Shown here: piece after piece, positions 7,580 through 13,212 of the stretch
Numbering within the stretch: position 1 is the first letter of the stretch
How the letters are laid out: the number at the start of each line of letters is the position of its first letter
NCBI GenBank assembly: GCA_004298605.1
Contig: SCPW01000358.1
Location: 1-19,612, forward strand
Length of the DNA: 19,612 bases
Source: Gallionella sp.
GTDB taxonomy: Bacteria > Pseudomonadota > Gammaproteobacteria > Burkholderiales > Gallionellaceae
Direction: 5' to 3'
Notes under the pieces: model-generated
What the model saw: only the letters and a program-made list of their open reading frames with translations
What the model was told of the DNA's origin: nothing
Database searches by the model: none
Made by a program: the position numbers and the translations under genes

Positions 7580-8185
7580 TCAGCAACAATTATGCACACT
7601 GGAATTGCAACAGCTTTCGCCGTAAACATCACAACAGGAATGGCACCCGCAATCATGGTAGGTGTTGTGCTGATGATGGTGGCCGCAACAGTGCTGCGTC
7701 TGGCCGTGGTGCCCGCAACCCTGCGGGTGCTGGGGGTACTGGGGGCAGGGATAAGACGACCGGTAGCCGCCGGTGAACCCTTGCACCAGTTGGTTGCTGC
7801 CAGCCAATGCCGCGTTGATTGTATCGATACCCAGGCGCAGCATATTGCCGAGGCTGTCAAATAACCCGCTACCGGTGAACCTTGCGGGCATCGCGCCATA
7901 ACCCGGCATGGGCGGCATCATCTCCTGCGGCGGCATCATCCCTTGCAGTGGTGGCATGATATTTGGCATCGGTGTGCCGAACGGCGGCATATTGAAGCCC
8001 ATATTGGCGCCCGGAGCTGCCATAAAGGGCTTGTTGCCCGCACTTGTTGCCGGATTATTGGGCTTGCCGGGAAAAGGCGAAGCACCGCTATCTTTCGCCG
8101 GGTTTGCCTTCGGCTTGGCGCTGGCGCCAGATGTTGCCGTTGCCGCCCTGGCGGCGGGTTTCTTTTTTTGGGGTTGGGTAGCCAT
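7580..8185 (-). CDS. Unknown tripartite protein: basic tail, Met/Pro-rich middle, Cys/His-rich end
   Basis: Not recognised. The 201 residues fall into distinct zones: a Lys/Ala/Pro tail (1-50, with QKKKPAARAATA, like histone H1-type or PhaF-type basic tails); a Met/Pro-rich stretch (about 55-101, repeated MPP); one amphipathic helix (about 107-137, FDSLGNMLRLGIDTINAAL); and a C-terminal zone (147-201) with 12 Cys and 11 His, ending in CC. No signal peptide or membrane helix. ATG 8185 has GAGG about 9 bases upstream; an upstream ATG at 8227 overlaps the preceding gene and lacks such a site. The C-terminal zone could bind metal or cross-link by disulfides. Third gene from the operon end, before the kinase. 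Confidence 0.75.
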   Translation of the reverse strand: MATQPQKKKPAARAATATSGASAKPKANPAKDSGASPFPGKPNNPATSAGNKPFMAAPGANMGFNMPPFGTPMPNIMPPLQGMMPPQEMMPPMPGYGAMPARFTGSGLFDSLGNMLRLGIDTINAALAGSNQLVQGFTGGYRSSYPCPQYPQHPQGCGHHGQTQHCCGHHHQHNTYHDCGCHSCCDVYGESCCNSSVHNCC

Positions 8186-8220
8186 TGGGTTTGCCTCGTA
8201 GTTTGTGGTAAACGTGTCTG

Positions 8221-8904
8221 TCAGCAACTGATAATTTCACACCACCTGACCCGTGTGATGGCGTTAATGGATAACACCACCAGGTGGGCGCCCGGCTGGG
8301 TGGAAATAATGCATTCCTTCACATGGTAGCCGTCATCGGTAAACATCTTGCCCCAGGCCATCATGGTGGCTTTGCTGTCTATCACCAATACACCGGCTAA
8401 CGCTGTTAACGGGACCAGCGGGTTCATCTGCATGTATTCGATGGAAAGATGTACGCAGCAACCGCCGCCGATCACGGTGTCTTTCATACCGATGGCGGCC
8501 TTGTTGGCGGCGACCGCCTGACGCAGATAACTGGCGCCCCGCATCGGGAGGTGCGCGTCGATTGCCGCCTTCTCGTCCATGTCCGCTGCGGTTGCTTCAG
8601 GCGGGGAAATCAAATCCATCAACGCAAACGCTTTTGCTCTCGCGGGATCATCCGATGCCGCCGTGTTGTGGGCGCCCTTGCCAATCTTCCCGGGGGTAAT
8701 TCCTCCGCCGGCAGCGTTCGGTCCCACCAGCAATTCCTTCTCGATTTTCCGGCAACTGCGGTGACAAGTGCATTGTGCGGCGGGATGGCAGCAGGAAGCG
8801 CAGAAGCCGTGGGCATGTGGCGCATGGACGCCCTGCGGCGCGAAATGCGGGTGCATGGCCTGCGCCGGTTGCATCATCGGCCCGGTCGGGTATTTTGGGT
8901 ACAT
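8221..8904 (-). CDS. Unknown Cys-rich protein, paralogue of the next upstream gene
   Basis: Not recognised. 227 residues, no signal peptide. The N-terminus (1-34) is Pro/His/Met-rich; residues 35-51 form a Cys cluster C35-x2-C38-C39-x5-C45-x-C47-x3-C51 suited to a metal knuckle; a linker and a helical stretch follow (about 87-140). Residues 143-227 form a domain shared with the protein encoded at 8927-9379, with HLSIEYM, a Trp, DDGYHVKE, PGAHLVVL and the terminal RVRWCEIISC. The first four Cys positions plus C47 match the paralogue residue for residue. Start ATG 8904 has AGGAGA about 8 bases upstream, and the gap to the upstream gene is 22 bases. Confidence 0.8.
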   Translation of the reverse strand: MYPKYPTGPMMQPAQAMHPHFAPQGVHAPHAHGFCASCCHPAAQCTCHRSCRKIEKELLVGPNAAGGGITPGKIGKGAHNTAASDDPARAKAFALMDLISPPEATAADMDEKAAIDAHLPMRGASYLRQAVAANKAAIGMKDTVIGGGCCVHLSIEYMQMNPLVPLTALAGVLVIDSKATMMAWGKMFTDDGYHVKECIISTQPGAHLVVLSINAITRVRWCEIISC

Positions 8905-8926
8905 GGTTTGTTCTCCTGGCTATAGA

Positions 8927-9379
8927 TCAACAACAAACGGCTTCGCACCATCTCAACCGCGCGGTGCAATCCGCAACTACAAGCTTGATAACAGCGCCGG
9001 GCGACACGGTGGCGAAGTTTTCCTTGATCTGGTAATCGTCCGGTATGGAGGCGATGTTCCATGTGGCTGTCGCCCCGTTTTCCGTGATGGTCACGTTCAG
9101 GGTTGGCGCCGCGTCTGTTTTCAGGTACTCAAGCGACAGGGACGCATTTTCCAGGCCGCCGACAAAAGCGTTTTTTGTCGTGGTGGTGGCATCCGCCACT
9201 ATTTCCTGGGGTAGTTTCATATACGACGATGGCTGCGCGCACTGGCACCATTGCGCCGGCTGGCAGCAACTGCCGCAAACCATGGGCTGATATGGCATCG
9301 TGTAATATTGCCATTGATGGGGGTATCCGTAGTGGCCGTAACAGCATGGGGTGTACGCATTAGGGTGAATATGACTCAT
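8927..9379 (-). CDS. Unknown Cys-rich protein, shorter paralogue
   Basis: Not recognised. 150 residues. The N-terminus (1-34) is rich in Tyr, His, Gln and Pro with an early CC pair; residues 35-47 hold C35-x2-C38-C39-x5-C45-x-C47, identical in spacing and position to the 227-residue paralogue downstream. Residues about 79-150 are the shared domain: SLSLEYL, ATWNI, DDYQIKE, SPGAVIKLVV and the end RLRWCEAVCC. This copy lacks the central linker of the longer paralogue. Composition recalls coat or cross-linked structural proteins, but that is inference. A strong ribosome binding site (AGGAG, 8 bases) precedes ATG 9379. No signal peptide or membrane helix. Confidence 0.8.
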   Translation of the reverse strand: MSHIHPNAYTPCCYGHYGYPHQWQYYTMPYQPMVCGSCCQPAQWCQCAQPSSYMKLPQEIVADATTTTKNAFVGGLENASLSLEYLKTDAAPTLNVTITENGATATWNIASIPDDYQIKENFATVSPGAVIKLVVADCTARLRWCEAVCC

Positions 9380-9443
9380 GGCCTCTCTCCTGACGATAAA
9401 TGGGTTGTCCGCAATTGATTGATCTGTGAATCGTTTGGTCCGT

Positions 9444-9638
9444 TCAGCCAGGCGTTTCCCTGGCGCTTTCCGCTTCTTCGGGTTCTTCGCTGGTCATGTC
9501 CCTGATGGCTTCCACGCCGGAGTTGAGAAATGTGCCGACCACACCGGTAATTTTGTTGACCACCTGACCATCGAGAATTTCAGTGGTGGTTTTATTGATT
9601 ACCCTGTTTATAAGACCCAAGACTTTGACAGCCATCAT
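9444..9638 (-). CDS. Small unknown helical protein
   Basis: Not recognised. 64 residues from ATG 9638, or 63 from the next ATG at 9635; AAGGAGA lies just upstream of both, and spacing slightly favours the second. Residues 3-48 are hydrophobic/amphipathic helix material (KVLGLINRVINK and NKITGVVGTFLNSGVEAI), followed by a strongly acidic tail (EEPEEAESARE). There is no Cys or His, unlike its neighbours. It lies 12 bases after the upstream gene and is therefore cotranscribed. The amphipathic helix plus charged tail would suit a small scaffold or surface protein of a particle or inclusion, which is a guess. Confidence 0.7.
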   Translation of the reverse strand: MMAVKVLGLINRVINKTTTEILDGQVVNKITGVVGTFLNSGVEAIRDMTSEEPEEAESARETPG

Positions 9639-9650
9639 GTCTCTCCTTGA

Positions 9651-10430
9651 CTATACCGGCGTTCCCCGGCCCGGGGCCGGTTGGCCGGGATCGGATACCG
9701 ACAGGACAACGGGTATCCGGTACACCCCCTGTTCTGACAACACTAACCAGCCGCGGTAATTATCCGCCGGCGCCGCAGCGGGAATTGTACCCTTGAGCAC
9801 AAATTTCTCGAAATCTGCCGGGGCGATGGCAATTTCGTTCGGCGTTACGGAAAACGTGCCCGCATCCAGCACGGCCTGCCGTGCCTCGCCCACAAAGCCC
9901 TCTATGCCGATGCGGATCATTTTATCCGCAGTTAACGAATCGTTGTTGATAGAGAATGGTAACGCCGCTTCAGCGCCCGGAAACAGCGGCAGGCGGTTAA
10001 ACAGGTAGTAGCCCGGCGCGGCTCCGCCGTTCTGCGCCGTATCGCCGGGCGATTGCGCCGGTGATGTTCCCGTTTGCCCGTGATGTTGCGGATTTTCCGG
10101 AGCCTGGCGGTTATCGGCATAACCTTGGCCTGCGGCATGATTGCCCATTGCCGGGTTCAACATGTTGGCGTTGCCGATTTTGTCGAGCACCTGGCCTTTA
10201 AGGATGGAGCCCAGCCGCGCGACAACATCGAATCCGATGCCAATGCCCGCTTCCGCCAGATCCAGGCCCTTATTCACCACTTCTTCGAAATGGGCGCGAT
10301 TGTGCAGCAATTCATCACCGCTTTTTCCGGTTGATGCATCTGCCGTGCCGCGTTCATTTCCGGGCGCCTGTTTATTGTCCGGCGCAGCCGCGCTGATCCT
10401 GATGGCGCGCAAGGTGGCGGTTTTTTCCAT
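9651..10430 (-). CDS. Unknown protein with helical segment and C-terminal beta domain
   Basis: Not recognised. 259 residues from ATG 10430, whose A is the last base of the upstream stop (TAATG), so translation is coupled; the open frame to 10448 is inside the upstream gene. Layout: a short start, a polar linker (15-42), an amphipathic helix (about 46-78, FEEVVNKGLDLAEAGIGIGF), a long low-complexity Gln/Gly/Pro linker (95-138), and a C-terminal beta-rich domain (140-247). That domain has the pattern TFSVTPNEIAIAPADFEKF, then VLKGTIP, then NYRGWLV, which looks like an Ig-like sandwich. No Cys, no signal peptide. Gene follows the 89-residue Cys/His protein, whose helix resembles this one. Confidence 0.75.
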   Translation of the reverse strand: MEKTATLRAIRISAAAPDNKQAPGNERGTADASTGKSGDELLHNRAHFEEVVNKGLDLAEAGIGIGFDVVARLGSILKGQVLDKIGNANMLNPAMGNHAAGQGYADNRQAPENPQHHGQTGTSPAQSPGDTAQNGGAAPGYYLFNRLPLFPGAEAALPFSINNDSLTADKMIRIGIEGFVGEARQAVLDAGTFSVTPNEIAIAPADFEKFVLKGTIPAAAPADNYRGWLVLSEQGVYRIPVVLSVSDPGQPAPGRGTPV

Positions 10431-10699
10431 TATTGGCAGCATCCGCAACAGTGATAGGTTTCAGGGACGCAATGCCGGTGATAAACATGATGGGGGCAAC
10501 CGCAGCCGCAATCGCCGTGCTGCGGGCAACAGTCATGATGCTGGGGGTGTTCGCTGTGCCACACGCTGCCTTCCACGATAGTCCGCACAACGCGCGCGCC
10601 GCCATACAGCACCGAAGTCGCCAGGTTGATCGCGCCGCCAAATACATCCGTGAGGCCGGAGTGGCCGGGCTGCCCGCAGCCATAGGGGTAATGGTGCAT
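10430..10699 (-). CDS. Small unknown protein with extreme Cys/His tail
   Basis: Not recognised. 89 residues containing 11 Cys and 13 His, about a quarter of the chain. After HHYPYGCGQPGHS comes a single amphipathic or weakly hydrophobic helix (about 15-45, DVFGGAINLATSVLYGGARV), then the tail (47-89) with clusters such as HHDCCPQHGDCGCGCPHH and a terminal CCGCCQ. The tail resembles that of the 201-residue protein at 7580-8185. Metal (Zn, Cu, Ni) binding or disulfide cross-linking is plausible; the helix is too short and glycine-rich to be a confident membrane anchor. GGAG about 8 bases upstream of ATG 10699 lies within the end of the preceding gene, 2 bases away. Confidence 0.75.
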   Translation of the reverse strand: MHHYPYGCGQPGHSGLTDVFGGAINLATSVLYGGARVVRTIVEGSVWHSEHPQHHDCCPQHGDCGCGCPHHVYHRHCVPETYHCCGCCQ

Positions 10700-10701
10700 T
10701 G

Positions 10702-11472
10702 TTATTCTCCACTCATGATGCGATTTTCAGAAAAATTATCCGCTGCAGGACGGTTGGGAACCTGGAACGCGGCTCTGGGGATGCCGAAGGATAACGAGGC
10801 CATGGATGGATCAGCCGCCAAACCGGCAGCGAAAATGCTGGCCGGCATTCCGGCGCCCGCCCCGGGGTGGGGCGCCGCGTGTTCCGGAGGCTGACGGTAA
10901 TGGCCTGCCGCATGTCCGGGTTGCGTGCAGCACGGGCTTTGCACATTTTCACTGCAATGCGATGGTATGGCCGGATTGCCCGCAACGCTGGGCGCCGGAT
11001 AACTTTTATTATCGGCGCGTGCCTGCTCGCGGCGGGCGCGCTCCCTGGGAATGATGGAAGTCTGGCCGTTCAATTGCAGGCGCGCGACTTCGATACCCAG
11101 CAGGCGCGCATGCAGGGTATAGCTCGACGGAATGCAGAAATCTTGGTGGATACCCACCGAAATGGGCGGCAGGGTTTTGATATTGATGCCGACTTCGGGC
11201 AGCTTTTGCAAACTCACATTCACCATCGGCAAGTTGGTGACATTGAATTTGGCGATTTGCAATGGCTCGATATTCTTGACTTCGCTGACATGCAAGGCCT
11301 CGATCGTCAGCGGATCGATATGATTGACTTCCTTCAGATGGACCGCGACAGGCTCGATATTTTTGACTTTATCGATGCTTTTTATCGTGAGTGCCGAATC
11401 GGCATTCAGCGTCAGCTTCGAGTCTGATCTCAACCTGAGAACCGAGCCATCGACTACATTGATGTCGCCCAT
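10702..11472 (-). CDS. Unknown solenoid-like repeat protein with low-complexity C-terminus
   Basis: Not recognised as a characterised family. 256 residues. Residues 1-32 are alternating hydrophobic/polar (beta). Residues 36-80 contain repeats starting VKNIEP, VNHIDP and VKNIEP (13, 16 and 16 residues); residues 81-110 are three exact 10-residue units, LPMVNVSLQK, LPEVGINIKT and LPPISVGIHQ, of the form L-P-x-[VI]-x-[VI]-x-[LI]-x-x. Such regular alternation suggests a beta-solenoid or stacked strands. Residues 111-145 form a compact conserved-looking segment, and 146-256 are Pro/Ala/Gly/His-rich with one CC pair (181-182). No signal peptide. ATG 11472 is preceded by AAGGGGG at about 9 bases; the gap to the upstream gene is 24 bases. 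Confidence 0.8.
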   Translation of the reverse strand: MGDINVVDGSVLRLRSDSKLTLNADSALTIKSIDKVKNIEPVAVHLKEVNHIDPLTIEALHVSEVKNIEPLQIAKFNVTNLPMVNVSLQKLPEVGINIKTLPPISVGIHQDFCIPSSYTLHARLLGIEVARLQLNGQTSIIPRERARREQARADNKSYPAPSVAGNPAIPSHCSENVQSPCCTQPGHAAGHYRQPPEHAAPHPGAGAGMPASIFAAGLAADPSMASLSFGIPRAAFQVPNRPAADNFSENRIMSGE

Positions 11473-11496
11473 CGCAATACCCCCTTGCGTTCCTGT

Positions 11497-12207
11497 TTAA
11501 GGAACAATTCCCGGCCAGGAATAATTCAATAAAATAATCCGCGCCGTGGCCTTGACGCTGTTATCGAGCGTCAGATGCGCTTGAACCGTGGCGAATGCCG
11601 GTGAAAAACCACTGTTCGGCGCCGTATAAAAACCGTTGCTGTCGATCGCTCCGACCCCTGTTGCTGTCCACGTGACGCCGGTCAACGGCGTGCTGCTGAT
11701 AATGGTGCTGAATTGTTGGTGCTTGTTGCTGGGGTCGATGTATTGATTATGCACGCTCGCGCCGTCCTGGTAGTAAAGGTAGGCGACCTGCGGATAGATT
11801 TCAAGCTTCGCCACGGGTTCCGGCTCCGGCCCGTGCCCCACCAGGGTGACTTTGGCGTAAGCGCGCCGGGTAGGGTCGGCTTTGGCCGTGGCGATGATTA
11901 TATCGGTGTGCCCGTGCGGGACGCCGATTTTTGGCGGCGCGATATACAACCCCGATGGGTCGATGGTACCTTTCCCGGGGCCTCCGCTGATGTCGGTGAC
12001 CTGCCAGGTAACGCTGTTGCTTGGTGCGTTATACACCGTGGCTTCGAAACGCACCTGTGTGTTGATGGCGTCGGCGTAGCGTTCGTCGGCAAAATAGACT
12101 TCCGCGCTGGCGGGCTGTACTTCAACTTCAATCTGGTGGCGGCAAGTCACCTGATGGTGCATCACCGGATGGCAGCAATGTTTTCTTGCGTAAGCAGGCC
12201 AGTTCAT
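11497..12207 (-). CDS. Unknown protein with two Ig-like domains
   Basis: 236 residues. The first 24 are Cys/His-rich (KHCCHPVMHHQVTC), not a signal peptide. Then come two tandem Ig-like (BIG-type) domains, about 25-123 and 133-227. Each has an early strand with Val-x-Pro or Tyr-Pro, a VTWxx core (66-70; 178-182) and the hallmark Gly-x-Ile-Asp-x-[SN]-Gly-[LF]-Tyr-x-Ala-Pro (80-91; 186-197). Such domains are common in bacterial surface proteins that bind or space other domains; here there is no export signal, so an intracellular structural role or unusual export must be considered. The start overlaps the upstream stop by 4 bases (ATGA), indicating translational coupling. Confidence 0.8.
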   Translation of the reverse strand: MNWPAYARKHCCHPVMHHQVTCRHQIEVEVQPASAEVYFADERYADAINTQVRFEATVYNAPSNSVTWQVTDISGGPGKGTIDPSGLYIAPPKIGVPHGHTDIIIATAKADPTRRAYAKVTLVGHGPEPEPVAKLEIYPQVAYLYYQDGASVHNQYIDPSNKHQQFSTIISSTPLTGVTWTATGVGAIDSNGFYTAPNSGFSPAFATVQAHLTLDNSVKATARIILLNYSWPGIVP

Positions 12208-12656
12208 GGCTCATTTTCCGCCGTCAGTTTACCCCCGCATGTCGGCGTTTTACAGTGGCCATCGTCTTCTTCATCCAGGTCGCGGTCCGACAGGTTGAAC
12301 TGGCCCGAAACTCTGCCTTCCAGTTTCATCTCCGTCGAGCACTCGACTTTCGAATGCACTTTGGCCTTGATGCCTTCAGAGCCAATGACGCCTTTCAAAT
12401 CCAGCCCGGCTTTGTTCACATTGACCTGGAAACGGTCCAGGCTGAGGGGAAAGCCGCCAATAGAAGCAATGACCGGCTTCCGTTTCAAAAAAGGGATCGC
12501 CAGGCGGATGGGTATCTCGCCAACGTATCCCTTGAACGGCCCGAGTTCGCCGTGAAAGCTGCCATGGAGTGAGGTTTCAAAATCCAGAGGATTGATCGTC
12601 GTGTCCAGGCTGATGGAAGGGCAGCTTTGCATGCGACCGAACGCCCTGAATTTCAT
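12204..12656 (-). CDS. Unknown beta-rich protein
   Basis: Not recognised. 150 residues with many alternating hydrophobic/polar segments, e.g. LSLDRFQVNVNKAGLDLKGV and STEMKLEGRVSGQFNLS, indicating mostly beta structure. The C-terminus is acidic (DRDLDEEDDG) and ends with a short Cys pair (HCKTPTCGG). No signal peptide or membrane helix. GAGGAG lies just before ATG 12656, which overlaps the preceding stop by 4 bases, and its own stop overlaps the next gene by 4 bases. The first three genes of the operon are thus tightly coupled and probably made in fixed ratio. Confidence 0.75.
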   Translation of the reverse strand: MKFRAFGRMQSCPSISLDTTINPLDFETSLHGSFHGELGPFKGYVGEIPIRLAIPFLKRKPVIASIGGFPLSLDRFQVNVNKAGLDLKGVIGSEGIKAKVHSKVECSTEMKLEGRVSGQFNLSDRDLDEEDDGHCKTPTCGGKLTAENEP

Positions 12657-12862
12657 GGCTGCTCCTCAAAACCGGATTGCGTTGGAGATTCCTGGTCTTC
12701 CGGATACATGCGGTCGGCAAGGTCGCTGCACATGGCGTCAATCTCCCGGTTGAGCAGGTCGAAACCTTTGAGCGCGTGACGTATCTCCTCGCAACTCTCG
12801 CCGCTGATTTCCAGCATGACCAGCGGGCCCAGCCTGATTCTCAGGTTCATCCTAGCCGACAT
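12653..12862 (-). CDS. Small unknown protein, first gene of the operon
   Basis: Not recognised. 69 residues: a short beta-like start (MNLRIRLGPLVMLEISG), then a helix of about 30 residues (SCEEIRHALKGFDLLNREID) and an acidic, disordered end. ATG 12862 has GGAGA about 9 bases upstream; an internal ATG at 12850 is less well placed. It is the promoter-proximal gene of the twelve-gene operon, about 110 bases after the predicted transcription start, and overlaps the next gene by 4 bases. Confidence 0.65.
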   Translation of the reverse strand: MSARMNLRIRLGPLVMLEISGESCEEIRHALKGFDLLNREIDAMCSDLADRMYPEDQESPTQSGFEEQP

Positions 12863-12910
12863 AATGCGGTTCTCCGTAAAAGCACTGAGCCAGTACTCAG
12901 GGCAATCAAT

Positions 12911-12938
12911 GCGCCATCAGGAATGCCGCCTGGTGCGC
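12911..12938 (-). other. Hairpin in the operon leader RNA
   Basis: In the minus-strand transcript, GCGCACCAGG pairs with CCTGATGGCGC across a 7-base loop, with one bulge and one G-U pair. It lies about 50 bases upstream of the first start codon. No T-run follows, so it is not an obvious terminator; it may stabilise the mRNA or take part in regulation. Confidence 0.4.
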
Positions 12939-12979
12939 TTGTGGCAAGCCTGCTTTCCAACAGGGATGCCCAGCGCAAA

Positions 12980-13009
12980 TTTATACTCCAGTGGCCTGAT
13001 GTATGTCAA
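12980..13009 (-). promoter_or_regulatory. Sigma70 promoter of the unknown operon
   Basis: Read on the minus strand, TTGACA (13009-13004, perfect -35) is followed after 18 bases by TATAAA (12985-12980, five of six). Transcription would start near 12973, leaving a leader of about 110 nt before ATG 12862. It is the best-matching promoter in the window and suggests substantial vegetative expression. Confidence 0.65.
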
Positions 13010-13212
13010 TGAATTGCTCATTGCCCGATCCCGCGCATCGGGTATTGTCGGCAAATTGCCATGCAATACTCCGTGCGGCAACTGGCATCTCAGCCGCACC
13101 TTGACGTTATATGGCGACTCGGGCGAACATGGGCACGGTAATTCCCGTTTCAAACAGATCGACCGGTATCCCGCACATACCCGCATCCATAACCCGATAA
13201 TGAGGCAGTGAC

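Larger units (their letters stand above)
12863..13212. other. Divergent intergenic region, 350 bp
   Basis: Control region between the minus-strand operon and the flavoprotein gene. It holds a strong minus-strand sigma70 promoter (12980-13009), a leader hairpin (12911-12938) and a smaller one, CTGAG/CTCAG (12885-12900), close to the first ribosome binding site. I see no convincing plus-strand promoter; TTGACG near 13098 lacks a well-spaced -10. The open frame on the minus strand across 12917-13186 spans the promoter and has no coding look. Confidence 0.6.

Noticed and set aside
7580..10699. RiPP or bacteriocin precursor genes, because of small Cys-rich products
   Set aside because: No leader/core pattern, no lanthionine, radical-SAM, YcaO or ABC export genes nearby; the Cys/His segments are mixed and the proteins have additional domains.
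7580..12862. Gas vesicle, encapsulin, microcompartment or phage-tail operon
   Set aside because: I see none of the hallmark proteins (GvpA/GvpN, encapsulin shell, BMC domains, sheath, tube or baseplate motifs).
12917..13186. 89-codon open frame on the minus strand in the divergent intergenic region
   Set aside because: It spans the predicted promoter of the unknown operon, has no good ribosome binding site and shows no family features.
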